From the NCBI RefSeq assembly GCF_023159225.1, contig NC_063167.1, forward strand, positions 71,859,798 to 71,923,797: 64,000 nt of DNA. The letters are read 5' to 3'. The notes below the pieces were generated by a model. The model saw nothing but the letters and a program-made list of their open reading frames with translations. It searched no databases and was not told the origin of the DNA. Shown piece after piece: positions 46,140 through 57,620 of this stretch. The first letter of the stretch is position 1; the number at the start of each line of letters is the position of its first letter. A program made the translations under genes and the position numbers. This DNA is from Perognathus longimembris pacificus. Taxonomy: Eukaryota > Chordata > Mammalia > Rodentia > Heteromyidae.

Positions 46140-48750
46140 AAGAGAAAAGGAGAGACTGAGGCTCAGGCCAAGGCTAAGCGCTCCGACGCCCCCGGGGTGC
46201 TCCAGGGCCCACTTTAACCCCTGGCTGCCCGGTCCCCAGGGGCTCCTGGAGGGCGAGATGAGAAAGGAAGCTGAAATTCGGGTTCTGATCTGGGCCCTTT
46301 ACACCCTTCGGAAAATCCCAAATCGGCTCGTTTTCCTCCCGAATCGCCTGGGTCTCCTAGACACTTGTGAGTTGAATCATTTTAGCTGCAGATCTGGAAT
46401 TTGGAGGCCGGATAAAATTTTAACCTGCCACCCTCCTGGGGGGGGGGGGAAGAAAATGAAAGGAAATGGTAATGTGGCCTCACACACCCCACTCCTCCCC
46501 GCTCCCCAGGTGCCTTTAGATCGCTCTGACTTCACCACCCAGGTCCCGACGTTTTCTAACCAACTCCGGTTACAGCAAAACGAAACAAACAAAAAAGCCC
46601 GTTCTTATCTTGGGTCTGAGAACTGAAAATCTACAGAAGGCTTCCTACCTGTTGAGGGGCGGGGGAGTCGTCGGGCTCCGGGAGAGCTCGAGGCCAGTGG
46701 TGGACGCCGGGCGTTTGGCTGACCGCTGGCTGAGCCGCCGCCGAATGTCAGCCGGGCCAACAAACACTGGCCTTTCTGCGCGTTTCAGACTCAGGCCTGG
46801 ACTTCGCCTATCCCAGGCTCTTACTAAGGAGGAAAAGCCCCACAGAGGGATGTAGGGGCAAGGGCAGCTAGAAAGTTGTGATTTTTGCCCAGGAGCTTTC
46901 TCAAAATCCCTTCAAGTTTGGTCAGCTCTTGGTCCTGGCAAACTTCTCCCACTGCCTCTTCCCTCTTTTTTCTTTTTAATCGTTTAGGGAAATGCACTCC
47001 TTAGGGATAGAAATTAACATCTCAACAAGCCTGGAGATTTAGTTCCTACATGCCCACCTAAATTCTGCACTGATTTGGAGTGGTAGAATACGAATAGGCC
47101 AGGACAAGGAAGGCCTCTCAATCTGGAAAAGCATCTCAGATTTCTCAGGGCAGCAGCCTGCCACAGCCTCGATTCCTGGCCTCATTGCACACTGGTTGAA
47201 ACAGTTCCATCCCCAAACTAAGAAGCTAGAAAAAAAAACACTGGCAAACAACCATGATTTGGAGTTAAGTCGTCTCTTGGACAGGCCCTGAGCAGGCTCT
47301 GAACCCAGAAGCTGAAATCAGGAGTTTCCTTAGGGTATTAGATCCTGGAGCCCCAGTTCCCTGTTGTCCTACAAACGTGAAACTAGAAAGGAAAATGCAG
47401 CGTTCCAAGTCTGACTGCCCACCGGCCCTCAGAAACCTAGTCTTGGACATGGGCACTGAAAGCATTCTGCTGCTAGACACAAACATCCGGTATTGAGAGC
47501 CCTGGCAGTGCCGTGAAGTCCTCTGGGGGAGGGGGAAACGGAATTTGCTATTTCTCTCAAATTGTACCAAACCCAGATAAGAGGAAGCTGGTATGACCCC
47601 CCAAATACAGAAAGAATGGTGGAAAAACTGGATGGGTGTGAATTTGCCAGGCCTGGCCTCAGGGAACTTGCCAGTCTTCGGCCCAGGCATGGAGGCACCC
47701 TGTGGGCACATGCAATAATTCAAGAGGTCTGGCAGTCTGGAGACTCCTGCGAGCCTCTTGCAGACCTGGGGACCCCAGAAGGCCAGCTGCAAGGCCCCCT
47801 GGTCACTTTAGCCATTGTTTTGTAGGAGCGGCAGATGAGAAGTAACAGCTACTGGGCTACTTTGGCAAAAGTTTTGGAGATAAGACCAGCCGCGTGCACA
47901 CCATTCCTCTTCTCTAAGGCTCAGGCTTCCATCTAGGCTCTTGATCTGGCGTCTCCAGAACCCATAGAAGAGGTCAGAGTCGGAGGCGGGGGAGAAGTTA
48001 TTGAAGCCTGCCTGAGGAGCTGAGAAAGCCTCCAGATGTTCCCAGATCTTTCCTCCTCCCAAGCTTCCCTTCTCATCTGATGTGTCACAGGCCTAGATTG
48101 GACTGAGAAGTAGATATCTCATAGGTCACACATCCTCCCTGAGCCCACATCAATTTCCATTAAAAAAAAAAGTGGGGGGCAGGAGATATTTTGATCACTA
48201 GTTAACCAAAATGCAAGGCCAGAGGCCCGAACAACATATGAATGCCCTGGAAAGAATGAAGAAGAAGGGCCTTGTCTTCGAAGTTCTGCATCTGCATCTG
48301 CACCCTGCCCCAAAGCTCTGCTCAGCAAGCCGAGTGCTCAACAGCAACGTTAACATCCCTCCTTTAGGGTGCACAAAGGAGGTTCCCATCCCATCCCAGG
48401 AATTGTAGGTGAGCCCTCTGAAGCCAGCTGGACCCAAGTAAAGACAGAGTGGTTTGGAAAGTTATGAAAATGGAGGTTCCCACTTATAAGTGGGAAGGCC
48501 AGTGGAATCTCATGATGCTACAGAGGTTGATCTAAGTGATTGTTTGCACTCCTCAGTGTGTAGCTCTGGTTTTGTGGAGAGAACTCCCCAGAGAAAAATT
48601 AAGCAAAATGTTTCAATCTGTTTAATTTAGGTCTATAATCTAGTATGCAGCTGAGGGGATAAGAAAGGGAGGGCTATAGAATTCAGTGGGATAGAAGCAC
48701 AGTATTCATTTTCTTTCTACTGATTGTTCGAAGACCTTTAGAAATGTCCT
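46140..48750. other. Repeat-poor TBX15 upstream flank
   Basis: No SINE, no recognisable exon and no long microsatellite; a G-run lies at 46,439-46,449. A 175-codon open frame on the minus strand (47,265-47,792) has no recognisable domain. Some GATA-type AGATAAG words occur near 47,575. Likely regulatory or neutral upstream DNA. Confidence 0.6.
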
Positions 48751-48756
48751 CTCATA

Positions 48757-49192
48757 GTTTGGGAGCCAGTGGCTCATACCTGAAGCCCTACCTATTCAGG
48801 GGGCTGCTATCTGAAGATCCCAGTTTGGAGCAGAGACTCTTATCTCCAACTAGCCAGCAAAAAGCCAGAAGTGTGTGGGGAGGTGAGGAATTGTGAGAAA
48901 ACAAGGCAGAGGTTACACTGCAATATTCAAAAAGAAATGTACTCATTACCTGACTTATGTAACTCTGTACAATGCCTTTATAATAACAATTTTTAGAAAG
49001 GAAAAAAAACAAAAATTAAAAAATTATGAGCCAAATAAACTTCTTTTCTTTATTTAAATAAAAGCCAGAAGTAAAGCTGTAAGCACAGGTGGTTGAGCAC
49101 CCGCCTTGAGCAAAAACAAAAAAAGAAAAGAAAGAAAGCTAAGGCATGGTGTTCAGGCCATAAGTTCAAGTGCCAGCACTGGCACAAAAGGG
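48757..49192 (+). mobile_element. Geo-tailed SINE split by a later insertion
   Basis: Head part 48,757-48,872 (GAGCCAGTGGCTCATACC). The right part resumes at 49,060-49,192 (AGCCAGAAGTAAAGCTG to AGTTCAAGTGCCAGCACTGG). The word AAAAGCCAGAAGT occurs at both edges of the break, as expected for a target-site duplication. Confidence 0.75.
48873..49059. mobile_element. 187-bp insertion inside a SINE, flanked by 13-bp direct repeats
   Basis: Flanked by AAAAGCCAGAAGT at 48,860-48,872 and 49,060-49,072. The insert includes an A-rich stretch and GAGCCAAATAAACTTC, and has no coding capacity. It looks like a retroposed fragment, possibly an L1 3' end or LTR piece; family not determined. Confidence 0.6.
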
Positions 49193-49224
49193 GGGGGGGG
49201 AGGAGAAAGGAAGCAAGCAAGCAA

Positions 49225-49320
49225 AGAAATTTATGTGTGTGTGTATGTATATGTATGTATATATATGTGTTTATGTATATATATATACATATATATATAT
49301 ATACATACACACACATATAC
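49225..49320. repeat. (TG)(TA)(CA) palindromic microsatellite
   Basis: TG-rich left arm, a TATATA centre and a CA-rich right arm, so one strand can fold back on itself. It follows the tail of the split SINE and a short AGCA run. Confidence 0.9.
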
Positions 49321-50104
49321 TTTCTCTTTTAACCTTTAGCAACAGGAGTGGAGCCTGCAATGTAAATTTCACACCCAGGCACCCCTCAGGCCTGGGGCCT
49401 TCAAATCTTACAGTTAGCCAGGTCCTTTTCACATTTTTTTTTCTGGGCCTGAAGCTAATTGACAATAGGCCAAACACACATACCCCAGTCCAGTCCCTGC
49501 CAGATTCCAAAAGAGTACCAGGAGGTGTTGAGCCCAGGGAAAGTCGCAAGAGATTCCCCGGAGTCACTGACAGCCTGAGGGGACTTGGGGCAGCAAGGGC
49601 AGGCCTGACCCCCCTCAGCTGGAGACAGAGAAGGCCACGGGGAACCGCTTACCTAAAATAGTCATGTGCAGACATTCTGATCAGAGGAAAAATAACAACA
49701 ACAACAACCAAAACAAAATAAGAGTCCATCCTGCAACACCAGGAAAACAGTCATAAACACAAACAGGCCTCTACAGAGAACAGAACCCCCATAGCCTCCT
49801 CATACCTGTCTTTTCCTCCCATCACCGTACACCTAACACCGCTTTAAATTCCATGACTACTCGCATCAATACGAAGGTGATCTGCCAGCCGGCTTTGATT
49901 TTGGAGTTGTGAGTGAGTAATTGAAAACAAAGTTAAAAATAACTGGCCAACAGGACACGTTAAACTGCCTCTCCACCCCATACACCCAGGCAGGACACTC
50001 AGTGGGGGCCAGAGGATTGTAATGAATTCCGCCATCAAGGTAGGTATAAAATGTTATGAGCCGACTATAGGGTGGGAAGAAGCCAGAAGGACTTTAAGAC
50101 CAGG

Positions 50105-50230
50105 TGGAGCCTAGCAACCCGGGCCTGATTCAGCCCCAAATGGTGGGAACTTAGGCAAATCCATTAATGGGCTAGGGTCTCAGTTTTCCTAGTCTTCAGA
50201 GTGGAGAGATCCAAATGATTTACAACTAAA
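50105..50230 (+). repeat. MIR-like fragment
   Basis: AACTTAGGCAAATCCATTAA followed by GGTCTCAGTTTTCCTAGTC resembles the MIR core (GGCAAGTTACTTAACC, CTCAGTTTCC). Diverged. Confidence 0.4.
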
Positions 50231-50829
50231 CAAACCAGTCAAGACACAGCCTTCCCAAACGGGAAGGGACAGAACAGTTTTATTTTACCTGGTTTGGAAT
50301 CTTCCAGGAACAAGAGACCAACATCACTTTTTGCATTCCAGCTAAACTGACTCCCCTAAAGCAACAACATAGGCCTCCAGGTGAGTGACCAGCGCCCCCA
50401 GAGTCCAGGGGAAGGAGCAGGTTTGGGGAGATGACTGTCCAGTGCGGAGTGACTCCTGTAGGCCTCACCTTCCCTAGCGGTCCAGGCAGAAGCTTCCTCC
50501 TGAAAGCAGAGGGCCCATCTCCTGCGCGCCTGCGTCCTCATTTTCACGATTCAATCACGGTTTACAAACCAAAGTCCAAGGGGGCAAAAGGTCTTTAATG
50601 ATGGTGTTTTGTTTTTTGGTTTTTTTTTTTTTTGCTTTCGCGAAAGAAAAATCTTCTATTTCTCTTGTTTAACCCAGCCGCGCGCCCACCTCTCCATCCA
50701 TCCAGATGTTTGCAATAAAATCGCAGGTTTTGCCTTTGGGACTGGAAATAAAATTTAACGGCCTTCACCCTGTAATTATTCTCTTAGCTCGCCCTTCATA
50801 AATTTATCTGCTTTCTATCGGGCGTTGGG

Positions 50830-51250
50830 GCAAGAGGCGAACGAAAAGGGGAGGGAGGGAACCCCGATTTTATATTGGAGACTATAAAAATGCGCCACCC
50901 GGTTTCCTCGCCTTCAGCCGCGGCAGTAGTGCGCGGCCGGGAAAGCCGGGGCCGGTGGCAACATTGCGCTATTGTTCGCGAACTCCGCTCTGCGCAGGAG
51001 CAGGGGCTGTCCACAAAGGAAGCCTTGTGTGGCCTGCCCCGCGTGGCCGCGCCCAAGGGGCGCGGAAATCCTGTCCCCCGGGCCCAGCTCCCCTTTGCCC
51101 TGCGCGCTTGGCGCAGCACCGGCGGCCAGATCTTCGCCCGGAGCGCGCCAAGCTTCGTTCTGCCAGCTTCGCAGGAAGCGAAATTTCCAGCCTCAGCTGA
51201 GCTGACCCGGTGCCAGGGAGGAACCTGCCTGTGGGTTTTGAGGTGCTGAG
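50830..51250. promoter_or_regulatory. CpG-rich segment with divergent TATA boxes
   Basis: An abrupt change from AT-rich DNA to CpG-rich DNA about 5.4 kb upstream of TBX15 exon 1. At the boundary, TATAAAAA on the plus strand (50,883-50,890) and TATAAAAT on the minus strand (50,874-50,867, preceded by CCAAT) face away from each other. The plus-side CpG-rich segment starts about 25-30 bp after its TATA box. This could be a divergent promoter giving an upstream non-coding RNA (+) and an alternative TBX15 leader (-). No transcript evidence is available here. Confidence 0.5.
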
Positions 51251-52299
51251 GAATCGCTGGCCCGGTATGAGAGACCAGGGGCCTCCCCGGAGCCCCTCAC
51301 TCCCCCAGCCCCCAGTCTTTCTCCATCCTGCTTGGCTTGCTGGAAGGTAATACGCTCTCAGAAACTCAGTCATGCCTTAGAGAGCCAGCCCATGCAGAGC
51401 TAGTGTCCCATCCGTGTGCTGTGTGCCCCAAACAAGTATGCACAACAGCAGCTGAGTACCTGTGCACAAGGAAGGTCTCTATGCCTGCACTGCCTGGCTG
51501 TCCTGCAGCCCAGGAATGCCATAAATACCCCTTCTCCACATCCCTTACCCATCCATAATACCTTTCTAGAATCAAACTTGAGAACAGATGGTGCTTGGGC
51601 AAACAACGGGCACCCAAGTGTGTAGAAACAGCCTGGCCTCGCTCATTCATATGCCCCCAAAGCCTTGCATTTTGCCTGATGCATCCCTTGACCCCCCAAG
51701 CCCAGCTTTATGACCAAGGTTTAGGGACCAGTCAGAAAAGGAGAAATGAAGGGCAATTTCCCTAGCCCCCTCAAGCGTTCAACCCTCAGAGGAGCCACTC
51801 TGTGCCAGGGAAGACTGGACATTTAGCAAAGCCCCAGGAACCACCCCCCTCCCCCATAGAGAGCAGACAGGATCAGAAGAAACTGTGTGAGCAGGTGGGA
51901 GCAACAGGGCTTTGTTTCCAATCCTAGTCCCTTCCTCCCTGGAGTTCCTAAATATGACTTCCTTTCTCCTTCTATTCATTTTGCAGGTATAAAGTTCCTT
52001 TTTTTAAGTAAAAGAAAAACTATATAAAATTATCTATTGGGTAAAGACAGGAAGAAGATCTAGGCACTGCAGTTGAACTCCACCACAACCTCAGGGCTTG
52101 CAGTTGCTGCCCCAGTTCCTGTTGGCAAGCAGAGTGGCTGAAGCTGGCAGAGTTGGGGAGGTGGGGCGCCTATTACTAAAATCAGGTACAGCACAAGAAC
52201 CAGCAGCTAAAGACAAACAAGTTTAGACTTTAGAGTCTTCATGTAATAGTGATTGCTTTTCTGCCAGAGGCTGGATTTCATTTGTCATCAATAAAATAG
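51250..52299. other. Unique upstream DNA
   Basis: Right of the TATA/CpG segment. GAAG|GTAATA at 51,345-51,352 is a moderate plus-strand donor word. No exon recognised. Confidence 0.4.
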
Positions 52300-52525
52300 A
52301 CACTGAGGCCCAATGTTGGTGGCTCATGCCTGTAATCCTAGCTATTCAGGAGGCTGAGATCTGAGGATAATAGTTTGAAGCCAGCCCCAACAGAAAAGTC
52401 CATCAGACTGTTATCTTCTATTAACTAGCCAAAGACTGGAAGTCAATGTATGGTTCAAGTGGTAGAGCACCCACCCTTGAGAAAAAAAAAAAAAAGCAAA
52501 AAAGTTCAAGTGTAGCACTGGCAAA
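52300..52525 (+). mobile_element. B1-headed, Geo-tailed SINE
   Basis: GCCCAATGTTGGTGGCTCATG to AAGTTCAAGTGTAGCACTGG. The A-run at 52,481-52,494 replaces part of the right monomer. Confidence 0.8.
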
Positions 52526-53689
52526 AACAAAGACCAAACAACAACAACAACAAAATACCCCACAGACACCAAGAAACAAAAGGTCCTCAGTAGAACTGTG
52601 GGAGCCTACACCCAGGGCATCACCCACCAAGGATGCCTGGTGGATTTTCCCAGAATCTTTAGGATCAAGAAGCCTTTATCCACCCATGGAGAATGAACTA
52701 CCTCTCAAAACAACTCTCTCTACTGGACAACTACAAAGCTTCCAAGATGGACTTCTAGGTTAATTAACTACACAAGCTTGCCAAGGTCAAGCATGGCTGG
52801 GATGGCTGGATTTGTGTCTGTGAGTGTTAGACTCAGTGGGAATAGGGGAGCTGGGTGTGACGTGAGCTAGCTTTGGGGAAGTGTTTCTTTGATTATTGGC
52901 CCCATGATTCAGGTGCTACTTTTTTTTTTTAGAACTGAAATCAAATCAAAAGGGTTGGGAAGGAAGCCAGAGTTCTTGGGTGATATGCATAGCATAGCTG
53001 CAGAAACTGGACAGGCAAGGAGATTGGCAATCACCAGAAGGCTGGTGCTCTCATTCTCAAATGAATCCCCAAATACTGATTGCTTTTATAATGAAGTGTA
53101 TCTTTCAGAGCAGAGACAAGTATCCTTTGAGACCCTGCGCCCGCCCAGGCAAGAGTCCTGGTAGGGTGGGGTTTAACCATTTCATCTAGTCTGTACCTAA
53201 GTGTCCCCAGGAAGCCAGAAGCGAGGCTTAGTACTCCTAACCAAGAAATATCCACTGAATTCACATTCATACCAAGGACTTCACGTGGCAGATTACAAAT
53301 CCAGGTAAGGGAGGGTGTTCTTAGGATGAGACAATTAGAATTGATTCTAATTCTCCATGTTATCTCCCAAATCAGGGGACCTGTGGGTTTGAGGGTGGCT
53401 CCAAGGAGACAGGATTAGGGGCACTGGAGTGTGCTACTAGGGCCACAGCCATAGACAGCATGACTACCCTATACTGGCAGTCTTCCACATTGCAAGAACT
53501 TCTGACCCCCTTGGAAAACAGCAGGAGGCAAAGGTATCCTGGGCCATGCCTTCCAGAAAAAAAAAAAAAAAAAAGGCAGAGAGAAAAAGGCAAGTATTTA
53601 TTGCCACAGCCTTGCTGGTCTCATTCTGCACCACCAGCATTCACCAGCAAACCTCATTCTGCATCTCCTCTCTTTCTGGTCTGCATCAC
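52526..53689. other. Unique upstream DNA
   Basis: Nothing recognised except a T-run (52,919-52,930) and an A-run (53,558-53,574). Confidence 0.45.
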
Positions 53690-53935
53690 TTATGAAGAGC
53701 TCATATTGATTGAGCCTTTTAATCCGTGCCAGGCCCCCTGCTAAGTGATTTACATAGCCTAACTCACTCCACCCACTGCAAGTTCTAGGAGGGAGAATGA
53801 GTGTTACCAGCCACATTATACATTGGAGGAAACTCGGGAGGTATAAAGGAGTTATATAACTTGGCAAGGAACTCGCCTCCTTTAATGCAGGTAATCTGGC
53901 TCCAGGGCCAGAATTATTAACCTCTGTCTCCCCAG
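53690..53935 (-). repeat. MIR element, near full length, inverted
   Basis: The plus strand reads the reverse MIR order: TTGATTGAGCC, GTGCCAGGCCCCCTGCTAAG, TTTACATAGCC, GAGGAAACTCGG, TATAACTTGGCAAGG, ATCTGGCTCCAGGGCCAG. An old mammalian SINE, well preserved in order. Confidence 0.7.
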
Positions 53936-54129
53936 TCTCTCTTTGTATATTTCTACTTTTGCAATTTACACACCTAGGTTCTAGCAGGCTTGCAAGAGGT
54001 CCAAGCCACAGCAAGAGAGAAGTGCAAGTACAGATTAAATCATGTTCTACAGGCTGAGAAATAGAAATGCCTGCCTGGATAAAAGCACATCTTCCCGTCT
54101 GAGGACAGCATCCTCCTTTTGGTTTTGGT

Positions 54130-54290
54130 TTTTCTTTTTTACTTATTTTTGTTCTTCTTAAGTAGTTGTACAAAGGAGTTCCAATACAATGTGTCCATTT
54201 GTGAGTGCACTGCATCTTGATCAATGTCATCCTTCTAATGTCACTGTCTTCGCCATCCTAACCACCCATGCCCTCAAGTTACCTGGGTTC
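54130..54290. repeat. Unclassified interspersed repeat, copy B
   Basis: TTAAGTAGTTGTACAAAGGAG, then TGAGTGCACTGCATCTTGATC and TCAATGTCATCCTTCT. Parallel to copies A and C in the same orientation. A (TTCC)n array follows directly. Confidence 0.6.
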
Positions 54291-54294
54291 CATT

Positions 54295-54370
54295 TCCTTC
54301 TTCCTTCCTTCCTTCCTTCCTTCCTTCCTTCCTTCCTTCCTTCCTTCCTTTCTTCTTCTTTCTTTCTTTC
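54295..54370. repeat. (TTCC)n microsatellite
   Basis: Pure TTCC to 54,350, then TTTC/TTC units. It sits between unclassified repeat copy B and an inverted SINE. Confidence 0.95.
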
Positions 54371-54375
54371 ATTTT

Positions 54376-54575
54376 TTTCCTGGTCCTGGGGCATGAACTC
54401 AGGACAGGTTGCTCTACCACTTTGAGCCATAGCACCGCTTCCAGTTTTCTGGTGGCTGATTGGAGATAAGGGTCTCATGGGCTTTTCTGCCCTTGCTGAT
54501 GTAGAACTGTGATCCTCAGATCTCACCCTCCTAAGTATCTAGGATTACAAATGTGAGCCACCAGCACCTGGCTTC
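54376..54575 (-). mobile_element. B1-headed, Geo-tailed SINE, inverted
   Basis: CCTGGTCCTGGGGCATGAAC through ATGTGAGCCACCAGCACCTGG. Confidence 0.8.
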
Positions 54576-56009
54576 ACATGTACATTTATGAACTTGATGT
54601 CATTTCCAGCATCTTTATGAACAGGAGATAAAGAGATGGAGTCTCCCGGGGCTGATGGGCCAAATGGGAATTACTGCGTAGGCTGCAGTGCTTGTTTCCA
54701 AGGTGGGGGGAGGGGACTCCCAGTAGTTGCCTGAGGCTGAGCCCAGCAGCATTCAGTCATGAGTGATGGGCTGAAAACCTCCCTTTGGTCCCCTGGCCCC
54801 CTGGCTTCCCTTGGTGGTCCAGGAGCCCAGTGGGACTTTACAAATGCCCCATCCCAATGGCTGTAGCCCTTTTGAACTCACTGGAAGATTTCCTGGTCCC
54901 AAACTCACCTCTGGCAAACTCTGGGGTATGGATCCCACCCCCTACTTCTTGGCTGGTAATGGCAATTAGGAAGCCACAGGAAGGAGGTCTTCAGCTCAGT
55001 TAGACACACCTGCCAGTCTCCCTGGGCGTCAGGGACTCCAGTGTCCAGCAAACTGGCTGTGCCTCAGGTTGGGAGGTTCTTGTGGACAAATGTATGAACA
55101 TAGTTTCAGTATTAGCTCCACAGATCCACAGCTTCCAGTGAGATGTCGCTAACTTGGGCAGTTCCTGGAATGTTTTCAGATATTGCCCTCTCCTCCCATC
55201 CTCCCAGATACCCTCCTCCCCCACCCTCCAGTACTGGCACACTCACAGGGCTGGAGTGGGGTGGATGAAAACCATATTTTAATTTCATCCTTAGGCCCAG
55301 ATTCACTTGAAATGAAAACAAAGAACAAATCTGGATACTCTGGAGAACTTGGTGTCCAGTGTTCATTTTTAAGCAGCCTGGGAAGCCAGATCCGTTGCAG
55401 GAGAGGAGACACAAGGGCAGCAGGGTGGGAATAACCCTAGGTCCTGGGGGCCAAGTGTAAGGAAATGTTCCAAAGTAAAACTTGGGTTTGAGAGAACATT
55501 TGACTTCATTTGGCAGAAGAGGGGAGAAAAGCAGAGGACTGACTCCTTGGGAAACACATCTGGGCAGGAGGTTCAGCCTCGCCCCCTGGAGCCCCTCCTC
55601 AATGGGTACCTTCTGGAGCCCCTCAGTAGGCTCCCCTCCCTGGCTTGAGCCCAGGTCCACACTGTATCCACCCTCCCAAATCTGCTGACCTTCCAGGCTC
55701 AGTTCGGTCCTGTTTCAAGATCTCAGTAGCCTCGTTTCCCCCACAAAGGCAACGGCCCCAATTCTTCCCTTACCTCCAACCCCAGGAAAAGCTGGCTTGG
55801 AAGGCTGTGGGTGAGCGGTGAGCGGAGAGCTGTTACTGAAAGGAGAGCAGACCCTGAGACCACCCGGCCTGGGCCCCCCCCCCACCAGCTGCTGCAGACC
55901 CCGTCAAGACTGAGGGGAGGGGGCCCATGGCTTTTCCCCTTTCCCCAAGTTGGGTTTCTCCTGGAATGTTGGCAGTCTCTCTCCTTGGACTCTCTCCCCT
56001 CCCCTCCAC
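54576..56009. other. Unique upstream DNA
   Basis: GC-moderate. The 182-codon minus frame (55,112-55,660) has no known domain. A C-run lies at 55,876-55,884. Confidence 0.45.
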
Positions 56010-56205
56010 TCTCCTCTCCTCTCCTCTCCTCTCCTCTCCTCTCCTCTCCTCTCCTCTCCTCTCCTCTCCTCTCCTCTCCTCTCCTCTCCTCTCCTCCTCT
56101 CCTCTCCTCCCCTCCCCTCTCCTCTCCTCTCCTCTCCCCTCCCCTCCCCTCCCCTCCCCTCCCCTCCCCTCCCCTCCTCTCCCCTCCCCTCCTCTCCTCT
56201 CCTCT
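56010..56205. repeat. (CTCCT)n/(CCCCT)n pyrimidine tract
   Basis: About 195 bp of pure pyrimidines on the plus strand, built from CTCCT and CCCCT pentamers. The mirror-symmetric composition could form triplex DNA. The long open frames on both strands here are artefacts of the repeat. Confidence 0.97.
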
Positions 56206-56814
56206 CTTCTTCTTCTTCCTCTGTTCTTTCCTACTCCACTCCACAGCAAATCTCGTGGACTTGTTCAAGCCGTGGTTTAAACTAGTGGAGGTGGAGTAAA
56301 GCCTCTATTTGTGCACAGCACAGGCTGGGAAGTCTCACCCATGAGCCAGTACCCCAGCTCTCCTACTACCTTCAGCTCCTGCTTCCCCCTCTCCATCTAG
56401 TTCATGCCTGTCCCGGGAAGCACTGTGGAGGGAGGTGAGCTTAGTTAGGTGGGAAAAGGACAGGGAAGATGTGCTGTGCTGTGCCGTGGGTGGAGAACTG
56501 CTGGGCCCCAAGGCTCAGAGGCCTCCACCTATGGTCTCCCCCCTGTGGGGTCTGTCCCGACCTAGTCCTGTGGTGCGGTGTGTGGCCTGGTGCAGTGCCT
56601 GTGGTCAGGTCCACCTCGTGATCTGAGGAACATGGACAGGGATCTTTCAGGACCTCTCTTTCCTAGAGTCTTTCTTAAGGCTCTAAAAAATAAAAGTGAG
56701 GGGAAACAGGGCTGGGAACAGAATGCGAGGAGAGGAAAAATAACACAAGCAATAAATGGAGAGAAGAAAACGGAAAGTGGGCACAATTACTGTTTGTGTG
56801 AGAGAGCGTTGGAA

Positions 56815-57018
56815 CTAAGATTTAAATTCAGGCCCTGGAGCTCAAGCTCTGCTCTTGCTTAGCTTTTTCTCTCAAGGATGGCACTCTACCACTTGAGCCA
56901 CAGCTTCATTTCTGCCTTTTTGCTAGTTGGTTGGAGATATGGGTTTCACTGATTGAACCAGGAGCCTCAGCTACCAGCCTCTTGAGCAGCCAGGATTACA
57001 GGTCTGAGCCACCAACAA
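56815..57018 (-). mobile_element. B1-headed, Geo-tailed SINE, inverted
   Basis: GATTTAAATTCAGGCCCTGG through GGTCTGAGCCACCAACAAG; diverged. Confidence 0.75.
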
Positions 57019-57534
57019 GATGGCTTCTTAACTACTGGAAGCACAATCTGGCATAAAATTGGCACCTCCTAACCCCACCCATCTTCCCCTAGTAGCAGAG
57101 CACTTATGGGTGAGTCAGAGCAGCAGACTGAGTCACAGTCCTCCCTCCCAGCACCTCAGGTCTGACCCAGCAGAGCCCCAGTGAGGCATGAGGTCCTCTG
57201 CTAAGAATTTTTAACACCCCACAGCCCCCTGCTAGGACCAGACCAGCAGAAGGTCAGGCCTGGTGGGCTTTTGTGCCCCTTTCTTGGGCTGTGACATGCT
57301 GGGTGCACTGTCCTGAGCCCCAACAATAAAAAGAGAAAGGAGAAAATGAGGAGGAGGGGGAAGTTAAGGCTGAGAGGCCAGGGGAGACCTGGGCAGCCTA
57401 CCCTGGAAGTTCTGGAAGTTGGGCCAGGTTGGCCTAGCAGAAGCGGAGGAGGCCTAGCAGTGAGCAAAGGAGGGGAGGGGTTGGTGGGAAGTGGGGGTAT
57501 ATGTGGGGGCTTTCCTGAATATTCTCCCAAATCT

Positions 57535-57620
57535 TAATCCAATCTGATGTTATTAGGCAACGTGCTTAGAAAGATTGCAAGCTGATCTTATTTCAGTAAT
57601 GTCTCAGGTTTTTCATGACA
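57535..57620. promoter_or_regulatory. Candidate non-coding element upstream of TBX15
   Basis: A compact repeat-free block with CTTAATCCAATCTGATG (a TAATCC PITX/OTX-type core) and TTATTAGGCAACG. Candidate only. Confidence 0.2.

Noticed and set aside
47265..47792. 175-codon minus-strand frame upstream of TBX15
   Set aside because: No domain, no splice context consistent with TBX15 and a composition typical of non-coding DNA. It also does not join in frame to anything recognised.
55723..56299. Gly/Glu/Arg and Ser/Leu/Pro repeat proteins on both strands
   Set aside because: Translations of the (CTCCT)n pyrimidine tract.
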